A stretch of DNA of 64,000 bases from NCBI RefSeq assembly GCF_022531965.1, contig NZ_CP092831.1:4473001-4537000 (forward strand), written 5' to 3'. This document shows positions 49,803 through 58,943 of this stretch, piece after piece. Numbering within the stretch: position 1 is the first letter of the stretch; each line of letters opens with the position of its first letter. Below the pieces are notes generated by a model that searched no databases, was not told the DNA's origin, and was given only the letters and a program-made list of their open reading frames with translations. The position numbers and the translations under genes were made by a program. Origin of the DNA: Paenibacillus peoriae (GTDB lineage: Bacteria; Bacillota; Bacilli; Paenibacillales; Paenibacillaceae).

Positions 49803-50705
49803 TTAAAGTATGATCTCCGTTGAAAAAGCAATAACCGCTTTCCCCGTAATTTGAACTAATACGGGTTTTCCCTGTTCCTTTTTCACATGAACATGCATTG
49901 TTCCCTCTCTTTTGATTGCCTCACCTTGTAAAATATCAAAATCAAAAGACTGCTCATTCTCATTTTGCAAAATGTTATAGTGTACCAAATAGGCTCCAAG
50001 CGGTCCGTTTGCATTTCCTGTCACCGGGTCTTCAGCTATTCCAATTGCAGGAGCAAACATTCTTCCGTGAACCAATATATCCTCTTGTGGATTTAATGTA
50101 AAAACATAATATCCATTACATCCAATATGCTTGCTGATTTCTGTAAGCTTCTGCAAATCAGGTTTTAAACTATGTAGTATTTCATTGGAGTAAATCGGAA
50201 CCATTACCTTAGAATGACCTGTTGAAGATATTGCAACTGGATATTCCATGCAAATATCTTTACAAGAAATACCTAACGCATTTGCAATCTGACTTCTTAT
50301 TTCATCATTTAAAGGCTCTGATACAGAAGGTTCTCCCTGTGTCATTACAATAGAATAGTCATCTTCATACTTTATAACATCAACAGGCAATATACCTGCT
50401 TTTGTTTTTTGAATAATTCTTCCAGTTTCAACTTTTCTCTCAATTGCATAAATATAATGCGCTGCTACTGTTGCATGACCACAAATTGGAACCTCTGTTG
50501 TTGGAGTAAAAAATCTTACTTCAACATCATAATTTGAAGAATCTGTTTCAAAAATAAATGCAGTTTCCGAATTATTTAATTCTCTTGCAATTCTCTGCAT
50601 CTGCTCATCTGTAAGTCCATTTGCATTTGGAACAACCCCAGCAGGGTTGCCATGAAATCTATTTTTTGTAAATGAGTCTACTTGATATATTCTATATTTT
50701 TTCAT
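49803..50705 (-). CDS. PhzF-family isomerase/epimerase-like protein
   Basis: A 300-residue PhzF-like protein. VDSFTKNRFHGNPAGVV, SETAFIF (with the catalytic Glu of the family), FFTPTTEVPICGHATVAAHY and FAPAIGIAEDPVTGNANGPLGAYL form the two related halves of the fold. ATG 50705 follows GAGGCGAAA. The gene is visibly more AT-rich than its surroundings and lies within the suspected tRNA-Arg element, so it was probably acquired. Substrates of most PhzF paralogues are unknown, and there are no phenazine genes here. Confidence 0.85.
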   Translation of the reverse strand: MKKYRIYQVDSFTKNRFHGNPAGVVPNANGLTDEQMQRIARELNNSETAFIFETDSSNYDVEVRFFTPTTEVPICGHATVAAHYIYAIERKVETGRIIQKTKAGILPVDVIKYEDDYSIVMTQGEPSVSEPLNDEIRSQIANALGISCKDICMEYPVAISSTGHSKVMVPIYSNEILHSLKPDLQKLTEISKHIGCNGYYVFTLNPQEDILVHGRMFAPAIGIAEDPVTGNANGPLGAYLVHYNILQNENEQSFDFDILQGEAIKREGTMHVHVKKEQGKPVLVQITGKAVIAFSTEIIL

Positions 50706-50957
50706 AATTTCGCCTCTATAAATACTAGTTTGTCTGTCTGTTAAATCTGATATTAACATACTTTTTAGGCAGTTTCACTTAAATTAAAAGATATAATATG
50801 GCCCTTTAATGAAAACGAACTGATCCTTATTATAGAATCGCGCTCTTTTATGGAAGATTGTTATTAAACTAAAGCCGCAGTTAGCTGAAATGGTCTTCTC
50901 AATCCTTATCTAAAAGTGGAATAAATCTTTTATGATTATAGATATTTTAGATTCTGC

Positions 50958-51782
50958 CACGCCTGTTGAATAACCAAAATAAGTAACTCAATTCATGAAA
51001 CAAGAGGTGCACTGAAGAAGAACGCGCTGAATCTGAATCAGCCATTCAAAAGGTAGTTTTGAAGAAGAAATAGACGAGAAAATCGCGCAAAGGAAAGAAC
51101 GGCATGTTGGGGCCATGAAGTCTGAGCAGCAACAAATAGCCAATTGAGCAGGACATAGACGATTAGAGCACAGAATAATTGCCCATAGACCGCATTTTCA
51201 GTCGTACCAAACAGCGTTGGAATATTCAAATGTTGCTTGATCCAACGAAAGAAGACTTCAATCTGCCATCAAGCCTTATAATTCCCATAAGCACGGTCCA
51301 TCACCAAAATGTAGTCCGGTTGAGCCAACGCTTCACTCATGGGGCCATCATGCTTGGAGCCCAGCGTTTCGACCACCTGAAGGGGTTGCCCAATTTCTGC
51401 TCGTAAAGCGACTTGAAGTTTAATACCTGCACGCTCCCCGTGATAAGGAGCCCAAGGGCAAACGCGTTTTTCCCACCGTCATCGTGGTTGAATCGATGAG
51501 TAATAATTCTTTTGGGAAAGTCAGTTTCCGACGTGCTTCCCGGTTACATTTGCAAACAAGTAGTTGGAAAAGTTCCTTAAATACGGAAAACGGGACTTCG
51601 GCGGCTTTGGTTGAAAAGCGTGAGTAGTGGACGACGGGCAAGCCACAGAGAGCCGCATAATCTACGCTGGATCGATAGCTACCCCATTGTTCCAACGCAG
51701 CCATGCACCAGTATTGGAGTAAATGGTACACCGTAAACTTGTGGGCTTTGTTCTACCATTTTGTGGTTATTCGACAGGCGTG
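50958..51782 (-). mobile_element. Decayed IS4-type insertion sequence
   Basis: The ends are imperfect 19-bp inverted repeats (CACGCCTGTTGAATAACCA at 50958-50976 and the complement of CACGCCTGTCGAATAACCA at 51764-51782). The whole is only 825 bp, about two-thirds of a usual element of this type. Bases 50706-50957, between phzF and this element, are AT-rich and contain no feature I can name. Confidence 0.75.
51038..51731 (-). pseudogene. IS4-type transposase remnant
   Basis: Reading the minus strand from 51731, the N-terminal part ends in LLLIDSTTMTVGKTRLP, the first catalytic Asp block of an IS4-type DDE transposase. The frame then shifts and continues LAPYHGERAGIKLQVALRAE, GSKHDGPMSEAL and DYILVMDRAYGNYKA (second Asp block). 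A stop codon and an apparent loss of some tens of residues come before the C-terminal block WQIEVFFRWIKQHLN (the Y-(2)-R-(3)-E-(6)-K-like region) and IPTLFGTTENAVYGQL. It has at least one frameshift, one stop and one deletion, so it cannot be functional. Confidence 0.8.
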
Positions 51783-51807
51783 CTACTAACTATATAAAGG
51801 TATTAGT

Positions 51808-51945
51808 TTACTGTATGTTTCGGAGCCGCTTGGTCACGCCTCATTAGATATCACTACCTCTACATATGCCCACCTTATGAAAGAGCTACGTGAACAGGAT
51901 TCGAAACAAACAACAGACATTTTAGAACGTTTATATAGCGTGTAA
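51808..51945 (+). pseudogene. Tyrosine recombinase (integrase) C-terminal fragment
   Basis: About 45 codons survive: LYVSEPLGHASLDITTSTYAH followed by a charged helix and ERLYSV before the TAA at 51943-51945. LGHxSxxxTxxxYxH is the terminal motif of phage-type tyrosine recombinases, carrying the catalytic His and nucleophilic Tyr. Everything upstream was lost, with the break next to the IS4-type element. It lies about 160 bases from the 3' end of a tRNA gene, the classic position for an integrase. Confidence 0.75.
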
Positions 51946-52025
51946 AAATCGTGTGTATAATTTGTGTAAACAGGTGTATTAATCACACCTTTTTCTAACG
52001 TTTTCTATCGTAACCCCAATAAAAG

Positions 52026-52073
52026 AAAAAACGCCTCAAACCCTTATATATCAAGGATTTGAAGCATTTTTAA
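52026..52073 (-). terminator. Terminator of the tRNA-Arg transcript
   Basis: On the minus strand GCTTCAAATCCTT and AAGGGTTTGAGGC pair (with mismatches) and are followed by GTTTTTTC, 35 bases downstream of the tRNA. Confidence 0.65.
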
Positions 52074-52107
52074 TTTCGTTCAAACTTTACATATCTGAAC
52101 TCTTCGA

Positions 52108-52181
<74 letters not shown>

Positions 52182-52356
52182 AAGATGGTGATCAATAAAA
52201 CCTTATGTATTCAGCGCATTGATTATTATATCACATTTCGAGCAACTGTCAAAAGCATTTTTTTCATGATGTAGGGAAGCTGGCTGCAAAAGGAATCATT
52301 TGGACGCTAACGGGGTATTATGTACAAAGAACTATGCATAAAGGAGGGGTTAATCT

Positions 52357-52650
52357 GTGAGAGGTCTTTTGTCGTCACTTTGTTATTTCAGCATTTTCTT
52401 CGCACCTTTTCTAGTGCCTGTCATTGTGTGGATTGCAGTACGGGACGAATATGTTCAGGGACATGCAAAAAAGGCTATTTTATCGCATATTTTCCCCATT
52501 ATTGCGGCAATTCCGCTAGTGTATTTTATTATAACGGCGAATCATGCAGGTTCAGTGATCGGGTTTGTACTGCTATTCGTAGTGGTCTATCTCGGAGTTT
52601 TTGTGTATAACATCTACAAAGGAATTATGACGCTGCGTGAAGCGGCTTAG
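52357..52650 (+). CDS. DUF4870-like small membrane protein
   Basis: A 97-residue protein with three hydrophobic segments (about residues 4-27, 46-61 and 66-86). The HAKKAILSHIFPIIAAIP region after a polar loop resembles the DUF4870/Tic20-like small membrane proteins of Firmicutes, whose function is unknown. The start is GTG 52357 with AAAGGAGGGG in front. It is a single-gene transcript closed by the hairpin at 52657-52704. Bases 52182-52356 contain nothing else that I can identify apart from the upstream region of this gene. Confidence 0.75.
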   Translation: MRGLLSSLCYFSIFFAPFLVPVIVWIAVRDEYVQGHAKKAILSHIFPIIAAIPLVYFIITANHAGSVIGFVLLFVVVYLGVFVYNIYKGIMTLREAA

Positions 52651-52656
52651 TTCAAA

Positions 52657-52704
52657 AAGAAGCCTCCTACATTCCGCAATTTGGCGGGATACGGAGGCTT
52701 CTTT
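52657..52704. terminator. Bidirectional terminator
   Basis: AAAGAAGCCTCC and GGAGGCTTCTTT form a 12-bp stem around an inner TTCCGC/GCGGGA helix, followed by T-rich sequence. Confidence 0.8.
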
Positions 52705-52756
52705 AGGTTTTTTTTGATGAGTTGCTGTTACTATTTAGTTCAATGGCTATGGCTGC

Positions 52757-52891
52757 TTATTTATTCCCAAAGCGTTTAGGACTTCTACGTACCTCATGTC
52801 TTACGTTTTTCTCCAGTACTTCTTCTGCAAACTCATTGTTATGAATATAACTGCTGCCTTTATTTTTCTTATAATTCGCTTTGCCGTCTAT
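52757..52891 (-). CDS. Small basic hypothetical protein with a non-AUG start
   Basis: A 44-residue open frame (IDGKANYKKNKG ... ending RSPKRFGNK), too short for common gene finders. A very strong AAAGGAGG site lies just before it, but at the right distance the only codons are ATC (52894) or ATA (52891); there is no ATG, GTG or TTG in this frame before the preceding stop. The peptide is highly charged and shows alternating basic and acidic segments (NEFAEEVLEKNVRHEVRR), like small acid/basic spore-associated proteins, but I do not recognise a family. Confidence 0.4.
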   Translation of the reverse strand: MDGKANYKKNKGSSYIHNNEFAEEVLEKNVRHEVRRSPKRFGNK

Positions 52892-52973
52892 GATTTCCCC
52901 CTCCTTTCACGCTGATCCGGCGATGGTGCCGGAGCCCAAATCAACAGAAGCCGAGGCATAGCACACCATATCC

Positions 52974-53333
52974 TCATGCCCCGAACTCCTTGGCGAACTC
53001 TGTACTGAGTTGCCCATAGGAGAGCAATTCTTTTTTGAACTTCTCTCGCTCCTCACCAGCAGTAATGTGTGTAGAGTCGGTAAAAGCCTTGTCTGTCACT
53101 TCCTCAAATGCCGAATGCAGGTTATTGTCGTACCAATCCAGCTCCAGATCGGCGTCATTGCGGATGATCCGTACCATGTCGTAGTCATGCTGACCATCCG
53201 TCTGATCCTTGGCCGTGATATAGACCAGCAGTTCCGGGTCATCCGCGGCACCGGGCCGCACTTCTACCTCAGCGCAACGCACTCCGTCAAGTTCAGTGAA
53301 GCGGCGTATTTTGGCATCCTTGATGTAGTACAT
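52974..53333 (-). CDS. Conserved hypothetical protein
   Basis: A 119-residue soluble protein starting MYYIKDAKIRRFTELDGVRCAEVEV and rich in acidic residues (DADLELDWYDNN). No motif identifies a function. ATG 53333 follows GGAGGGAG, which decides against the longer frame beginning at 53372. It is divergent from asnB across a 163-base region. Confidence 0.7.
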   Translation of the reverse strand: MYYIKDAKIRRFTELDGVRCAEVEVRPGAADDPELLVYITAKDQTDGQHDYDMVRIIRNDADLELDWYDNNLHSAFEEVTDKAFTDSTHITAGEEREKFKKELLSYGQLSTEFAKEFGA

Positions 53334-53496
53334 GGTCTCCCTCCTTCCTTGCGAGTAGACGGGTTGCCCCATCTGTAGTTTTCGGAACGGACAGACATTT
53401 TATGCTTCATTTCGGCATATATACTGATGAACTGGGGATTTAGTTTTTGATTCATTCCAACACTGGATGAACACGACAAAGAGAGGATGAACAGAC

Positions 53497-55341
53497 ATGT
53501 GCGGAATTACAGGTTTCATACAGTGGAACGGAGACTTAATGCATCAATCTGAGCTACTGCTGAATATGACACAAACGCTCTCCGACCGCGGACCAGATGC
53601 TGCGGGTACCTGGATATCCAATCCGTGTGCCTTCGGACACCGAAGACTGAGCGTTATGGACCCGGAAAATGGCGCTCAACCCATGATCCGGCAGCTGGAG
53701 GATATCACTTATACGATTGTATATAACGGGGAAATATATAACGCGCCTGAGTTGAAAAAAGAGCTGCAACAGCGCGGGCATTTTTTCCGTACACAATGCG
53801 ACACGGAGGTGCTGCTCGAATCCTATATCGAATGGGGCCCCGAATGTGTGGATCGGTTAAACGGCATTTTTGCGTTTGCGGTCTGGGATAGCGAGCGGGA
53901 GCAGGTATTTCTGGCACGAGATCGGCTGGGAGTGAAGCCGTTATTTTATAGCCAGACCGAAGAAGTATTCGTATTTGGCTCAGAACCCAAAGCACTGCTT
54001 CAGCATCCAGCGGTAGAAGCAGCAGTGGACGCCGAGGGATTGGCGGAAATTTTTATCATCGGGCCTGCACGTACCCCCGGACACGGCGTCTATTCGTCTA
54101 TGAAGGAGCTACGCCCCGGGCACACGCTAACTTACAGCCGCGACGGCGTGCGCATTCAAGCCTACTGGACACTGGAAAGCATTGCGCATGAGGATAACAC
54201 CGAGGAAACGGCACTTAAGGTACGAGAACTGTTGCTGGATACGGTGGAGCGGCAGCTCATTTCGGATGTTCCGGTGTGCACCTTATTGTCTGGCGGGCTG
54301 GATTCAAGCGCTCTATCCGCATTAGCTGTCGATTATTACAAACGCACCGGGCAGGGACAAGTTCATACGTATTCGGTCGATTATGTGGATAACGACAAGC
54401 ATTTTAAAGCCCATGCGTTTCAACCCGGAGCCGATGCCCCCTGGATTCAGCGGATGGTGGATGAATTAGGGACAAATCATCACTGGATTGAATTCGATAC
54501 GCCAGAAGTCGTAGCAGCTCTGAACAACTCCACGCTAACGCGGGATTTACCCGGAATGGCGGACGTGGATTCGTCGCTGTATCTCTTTTGCCGGGAGATT
54601 AAAAAAGGGGCTACGGTCGCTATTTCTGGCGAGGCTGCGGATGAAGTTTTTGGCGGATATCCATGGTTCCACCGGGAGGATATGCTGAATTCGGGTACAT
54701 TCCCGTGGGCAGTTGCACCCGACATGAGAGCCAGTCTGCTGTCTCCCGAGGTACGGGACTGGATCAAGCCGCTGGAGTATTTGAACGACCGCTACTCCGA
54801 AGCGGTAGGAGAAGTGCCGAAGCTACCGGGGGAAACAGGAAAAGCTGCGCAAATGCGCGTCATGTCCTATTTGAACATCACCCGCTTTATGCCTACTCTA
54901 CTGGACCGCAAGGATCGAATGAGTATGGGAGCCGGACTCGAAGTGCGGGTTCCGTATTGCGATCATCGATTGGTGCAATATGTATGGAACATTCCGTGGA
55001 GCATCAAGATGACAGGCGGACGTGAAAAAGGTATTTTGCGCAAGGCGCTGGAGGGTGTACTGCCGGATGATGTGCTGTATCGCAAAAAAAGCCCATATCC
55101 TAAAACGCATAATCCTTCCTACCTTGAGGCTGTGAAAAAGCAGGCGCTGCAGCTGCTGGATGACTCCTCTTCCCCACTGCTCAAGCTGATTGATGCGCAA
55201 AAGGTACGCGATATTGCCGCCTCACCGGAGGCATCCACCAATCTGCCTTGGTTTGGTCAACTGATGTCGGGTCCGCAGTTGTTTGCCTATTTGGCCCAAG
55301 TGGATAACTGGTTGCGCACTTACAAGGTTGCGATTCGATAA
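53497..55341 (+). CDS. asnB: Asparagine synthase (glutamine-hydrolysing)
   Basis: A 614-residue two-domain enzyme making asparagine from aspartate, glutamine and ATP. Met1 is removed to expose the nucleophile Cys2 of the class II glutaminase domain (MCGITGF; RGPDAAGTW; YNGEIYN). The synthetase domain has the PP-loop SGGLDSS near residues 265-271 and EAADEVFGGYPWF. The length matches the Bacillus AsnB/YisO-type group. ATG 53497 follows GAGAGGATG. It stands alone and ends in a terminator. Some paralogues modify cell-wall precursors, so use in free asparagine synthesis is probable but not proved. Confidence 0.93.
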   Translation: MCGITGFIQWNGDLMHQSELLLNMTQTLSDRGPDAAGTWISNPCAFGHRRLSVMDPENGAQPMIRQLEDITYTIVYNGEIYNAPELKKELQQRGHFFRTQCDTEVLLESYIEWGPECVDRLNGIFAFAVWDSEREQVFLARDRLGVKPLFYSQTEEVFVFGSEPKALLQHPAVEAAVDAEGLAEIFIIGPARTPGHGVYSSMKELRPGHTLTYSRDGVRIQAYWTLESIAHEDNTEETALKVRELLLDTVERQLISDVPVCTLLSGGLDSSALSALAVDYYKRTGQGQVHTYSVDYVDNDKHFKAHAFQPGADAPWIQRMVDELGTNHHWIEFDTPEVVAALNNSTLTRDLPGMADVDSSLYLFCREIKKGATVAISGEAADEVFGGYPWFHREDMLNSGTFPWAVAPDMRASLLSPEVRDWIKPLEYLNDRYSEAVGEVPKLPGETGKAAQMRVMSYLNITRFMPTLLDRKDRMSMGAGLEVRVPYCDHRLVQYVWNIPWSIKMTGGREKGILRKALEGVLPDDVLYRKKSPYPKTHNPSYLEAVKKQALQLLDDSSSPLLKLIDAQKVRDIAASPEASTNLPWFGQLMSGPQLFAYLAQVDNWLRTYKVAIR

Positions 55342-55353
55342 GGTAAAAATACC

Positions 55354-55396
55354 AAAAAGGCTATCCGCAGCTCATGACTGACGGATAGCCTTCTTT
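55354..55396. terminator. Terminator of asnB
   Basis: AAAGGCTATCCG and CGGATAGCCTT pair around a 14-nt loop and end in TTCTTTC; it can also serve rdgB on the other strand. Confidence 0.75.
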
Positions 55397-55436
55397 CGTT
55401 ATGTGAATGGGGGATGATTTAGCCCCTGCTACCAAG

Positions 55437-56069
55437 CTATGCCTGTGGATTACCCAGCTTTGTTGCCAAATTACGCAGAGCTATCCCTCGGTGACTGATA
55501 GCCTGCTTTTGTTCCAACGTCAGCTCGGCCATTGTCTTCTCAAACTCTGGCAAATAAAACAGCGGATCATACCCAAACCCACCGCTGCCAGCGGTTTCAG
55601 TAGTAATCCAGCCTTCCACGGAACCTGTCGATTCCAGCGTCTCGCCAGTCTGCGGATTATACAGAATCAAGGTACAGACGAATTGAGCCGGGCTTAGCAA
55701 AGGCTGTCCCGTATCATCACCCAGCTGCTTCGATTCCAGAACGTCGAGCAGCTTAATATTGTTTTCGTGATCGCTGGCACCTTCTCCAGCATAACGGGCA
55801 GAGTATACCCCCGGTGCACCGTCCAGCAAGTCCACGCAGAGGCCTGAATCATCGGCCAGCACGGGCAATCCGAGCACATCTCCAACCGCTTTAGCTTTTT
55901 TCAGTGCATTTTCGGCAAAGGTTTTGCCATCTTCAACGACATCAGGAATGTCGGGATAATCGTACATGCTTCTGACTTCCTTGCCAAACGGCGCAAGAGC
56001 ATGCGCAAATTCTCGCACTTTTCCTTTATTTTTCGTAGTGACAATGATGACCGGGCCATCCAGCTGCAT
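55437..56069 (-). CDS. rdgB: XTP/dITP diphosphatase (HAM1 family)
   Basis: A 210-residue housekeeping enzyme that removes non-canonical purine nucleoside triphosphates. IIVTTKNKGKVREF, EDGKTFAENALKKA, VLADDSGLCVDLLDGAPGVYSARYAG and GSGGFGYDPLFY are the complete set of HAM1 motifs. It overlaps the preceding rph stop by one base. The gerM-rph-rdgB order is the same as in Bacillus subtilis. Confidence 0.95.
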   Translation of the reverse strand: MQLDGPVIIVTTKNKGKVREFAHALAPFGKEVRSMYDYPDIPDVVEDGKTFAENALKKAKAVGDVLGLPVLADDSGLCVDLLDGAPGVYSARYAGEGASDHENNIKLLDVLESKQLGDDTGQPLLSPAQFVCTLILYNPQTGETLESTGSVEGWITTETAGSGGFGYDPLFYLPEFEKTMAELTLEQKQAISHRGIALRNLATKLGNPQA

Positions 56070-56830
56070 TAGGCGCCAGCTCCTGTACGTCCAGCACCGA
56101 TCTTATCAGCAATCGGTCCAAGTACTTCTTTTTGGCGCTCAATCATTTGCAGAATCCCTTGTTCGCCCAAGCTAAGCAGTTGATCCAATTCGTTACGGTC
56201 AAATGGGCTTTCTTCACCTGTACCTTGCAGCTCGACATATTTTCCACTGCCAGTCATGACAAGATTCATGTCCACTTTGGCCTTGGAATCCTCTTCATAG
56301 TTCAGATCCAGCAACGCTTTTTCACCTACAACCCCTACGCTGACGGAAGCCAGAAAATCGGTAATTGGAAAAACAGGCAGCTTGTGCTGGGTAGCAATTT
56401 TATTGACCGCAATCGCCAACGCTACGAAAGAACCGGTAATTGAGGTTGTACGTGTTCCGCCGTCCGCCTGAATGACATCACAATCCAACGTAATCGTCCG
56501 TTCACCAAGCGCCTGCAAATTGACCACCGAACGCAATGCTCTTCCAATCAGACGCTGAATTTCCATGGTACGGCCTGTCAGCTTGCCACGCGCAGCTTCA
56601 CGCTGATTACGGCTATGAGTCGCACGCGGAAGCATGGAATACTCTGCGGTTACCCAGCCTTTTCCTTGTCCCTTCATAAAGGGGGGGACGCGTTCTTCTA
56701 CAGTAGCCGTGCAAATGACTTTCGTCTCGCCAACCTCTATAAAAACAGAGCCCTCCGCGTATTTATTTACTCCTGCTGTCAATTTCATCGGGCGCAGCTC
56801 ATCACCGTTTCGTCCGTTAGATCTACTCAT
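56069..56830 (-). CDS. rph: Ribonuclease PH
   Basis: A 253-residue phosphorolytic 3'-5' exoribonuclease that trims tRNA 3' ends. VSFTMGxTKV-like [62 protein letters not shown] (phosphate- and RNA-binding Arg residues) and [19 protein letters not shown] are typical. ATG 56830 follows GTAGGAGGA. A MITE of about 170 bp now separates it from gerM, so it may need its own promoter. Confidence 0.95.
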   Translation of the reverse strand: MSRSNGRNGDELRPMKLTAGVNKYAEGSVFIEVGETKVICTATVEERVPPFMKGQGKGWVTAEYSMLPRATHSRNQREAARGKLTGRTMEIQRLIGRALRSVVNLQALGERTITLDCDVIQADGGTRTTSITGSFVALAIAVNKIATQHKLPVFPITDFLASVSVGVVGEKALLDLNYEEDSKAKVDMNLVMTGSGKYVELQGTGEESPFDRNELDQLLSLGEQGILQMIERQKEVLGPIADKIGAGRTGAGA

Positions 56831-56930
56831 GCTTTTTCCTCCTACGTCGTATGCAACCTGTTCTTATATGTTTATTTTACCAAAGTGTGCAGGCAAAAGC
56901 ACCCCAAGGACGATTCCCGCCCTTAAAGAG

Positions 56931-57100
56931 GTTGTTCAAAAAGTCGTCTTTCCATGACGAAGCTAATCAAGAAGCGGATTCAACGTCGAATCTTGAATTC
57001 AGCCGGGCCTTCCGTTGCTCACGTAGATCTGTCTACGCTCCGCTACTCAGTCCCTAGCTTCATCCAATCTTCTCGGTCCTGAAAAGCCGACTTTTGAACA
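56931..57100. mobile_element. MITE-like repeat element with 13-bp direct repeats
   Basis: The ends are similar inverted repeats (TGTTCAAAAAGTCG on the left, and the complement of TGTTCAAAAGTCGG on the right). A 13-bp direct repeat CGCCCTTAAAGAG flanks it at 56918-56930 and 57101-57113. The right copy contains the stop codon of gerM. The interior has no real gene. The ends look like a repeat family that is common in Paenibacillus genomes, but this is from memory. Confidence 0.7.
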
Positions 57101-57105
57101 CGCCC

Positions 57106-58164
57106 TTAAAGAGGGATTTCGTTAATATGCTGCGGCTTGGCTACAGGCTCTCCATAATTTTGATTATTTTGTCCAATCACGCTTTTTTCACCATTCAGTT
57201 CAATCCGAATTTTTGTTTTGACCGCATCATCTGAATTGTCTGCCGCTGTCAGTACAACCGATTCCAAAAATTCAGCAGGCACGGCTTCTCCCTTAGCAAA
57301 CATATCATCCGAGAGAGATACCGTAATTACGTTGTCTTTGGAGCGTTCTACTGATTTCAGTGCCGTCTCCCCTGTCATCACTTCTTGTAACCCATCTTTG
57401 GTCTGTGGCCCTTGAATCAATTGATGCAGCGCTGACTGGACACGATCTTTTTCGGGGCTGACCAACCGTGTTACAGGTACATAATATTGAACTCCAGCAG
57501 GAGAAGATGAAGAAAAATACACGGTGACTGGACTGGAATCCAGAGGTGTCACGCCATGACCAATCTCCAAATTAATACCTACTGCACGCGTCAACGGATG
57601 ATCCAGCGGTGTACCACCAACAGGCATTTCGTTCAGCTTTTTGCCCTCCACCCAGATCTGTACGCTCTTAATATCCGGACGGTCGGTCAGGGTCCAGGTC
57701 AAGCTCTCCATTAATTTTCGTTCTTCCTGTGGCTTATAGTTGGCGAAAGACTTGTTGAATTCGACAACAGCCAGTTTGTTGTTCTTGTCCACCGTCACAC
57801 TTTTAACTTCCGTACCCTGGGGGATTACACCTTTAAATCCCTCGGGTAATAATCCGGCATATGGCCCGCCCTCAACCAATGTTTCCAGTGCTGATTTGGC
57901 ATCTGCCTGCACATCACCTGTAGCAATCGGTAAAGATACTGGAGCCAGCAAACCGTTATGATCTTGCAAAAAAACAGCCCTCAGTTGCCCTGTACTGGCG
58001 GGTGCTTTTCCGGTTACAGCCTTAATCATGGACTGCTCTGTCGTGGACGGCGGGGGGTCAATGGATGCCGATTCGTTGCCGAAAAGGCTGCAGCCTGACA
58101 ACAACAGGGGTAGGGATAGCAGTCCAGCTACAGAGGTCATACGCCATGGGTGTTTTATATTCAT
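57106..58164 (-). CDS. gerM: GerM-domain sporulation/germination lipoprotein
   Basis: A 352-residue envelope lipoprotein. The signal peptide ends in the lipobox LLSGC near residue 25. Two GerMN domains follow: one around SALETLVEGGPYAGLLPEGFKGVIPQGTEVKSV (about 90-190) and one around SALHQLIQGPQTKDGLQEVMTG (about 240-330). GerM is needed for sporulation septum peptidoglycan and assembly of the SpoIIIA-Q complex in Bacillus. Its position before rph and rdgB agrees with Bacillus. The last two codons and stop lie inside the direct repeat of the inserted MITE. Confidence 0.9.
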   Translation of the reverse strand: MNIKHPWRMTSVAGLLSLPLLLSGCSLFGNESASIDPPPSTTEQSMIKAVTGKAPASTGQLRAVFLQDHNGLLAPVSLPIATGDVQADAKSALETLVEGGPYAGLLPEGFKGVIPQGTEVKSVTVDKNNKLAVVEFNKSFANYKPQEERKLMESLTWTLTDRPDIKSVQIWVEGKKLNEMPVGGTPLDHPLTRAVGINLEIGHGVTPLDSSPVTVYFSSSSPAGVQYYVPVTRLVSPEKDRVQSALHQLIQGPQTKDGLQEVMTGETALKSVERSKDNVITVSLSDDMFAKGEAVPAEFLESVVLTAADNSDDAVKTKIRIELNGEKSVIGQNNQNYGEPVAKPQHINEIPL

Positions 58165-58316
58165 AAGTGAAGTTCCTCCCTAACAATTTTGTACAGATTG
58201 TACTAATATGTATACGAGCCTCGCTTAAAAAATAACTACTTTTTCAGCAGACTGGACACACTGGTCATAATTGCAGTAGAAATCAGGATCTATACGAGGA
58301 GGGTAACTTCAATTTT

Positions 58317-58874
58317 ATGGACAAGAAAAAAGTACCTTACAGCCTGAACAGTAAAAAGGTAGCTGATGCCACCCGCGAGTGGCTGCACAAGCGTGGCGTA
58401 AACATGACTGAAATCGCAGAACTGGTCATGCTTTTACAGAAAAAATATTACCCGACCCTAACGATGGAAGAATGTATGGAGAATGTGGACAAGGTACTGA
58501 TGAAGCGCGAGGTTCAAAATGCCGTGCTCACGGGCATCCAGCTGGATATCCTTGCAGAACAGGGCGCTCTTCTTCCCCCATTGCAGGACATGATTGAAAA
58601 TGATGAGGGATTGTACGGGGTGGATGAAATTCTGGCCTTTTCCATTGTAAATGTGTACGGCAGCATTGGATTCACCAATTACGGTTATGTCGATAAACTC
58701 AAACCAGGTGTGCTGGAACGCCTGAATGATAAAAGCCTCGGGCCGATCCATACGTTCCTGGACGACATTGTAGGCGCTATCGCAGCTTCGGCTAGCAGCC
58801 GTATCGCCCATCGCAAACAGGCAGAGCGTGAGCAGGAGCTTGGGGAAGAAAGCGCACCGAATACAACACGTTAA
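58317..58874 (+). CDS. Phosphatidylglycerophosphatase A-like protein (YutG type)
   Basis: A 185-residue protein. The C-terminal half has the PgpA-like blocks VDEILAFSIVNVYGSIGFTNYGYVDKLKPG and FLDDIVGAIAASASSRIAH. It lacks the many membrane helices of Escherichia coli PgpA and resembles the soluble YutG group of Bacillus, whose activity is less clear. A GAGGAGGG site lies 14 bases before ATG 58317, longer than usual. Role in phospholipid synthesis is inferred. Confidence 0.8.
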   Translation: MDKKKVPYSLNSKKVADATREWLHKRGVNMTEIAELVMLLQKKYYPTLTMEECMENVDKVLMKREVQNAVLTGIQLDILAEQGALLPPLQDMIENDEGLYGVDEILAFSIVNVYGSIGFTNYGYVDKLKPGVLERLNDKSLGPIHTFLDDIVGAIAASASSRIAHRKQAEREQELGEESAPNTTR

Positions 58875-58943
58875 ACAACACGCTAAATAACAAACAACGC
58901 GTGGGAATATAACAGATATATAAGGGTTAGAGGAGAACTAGAC

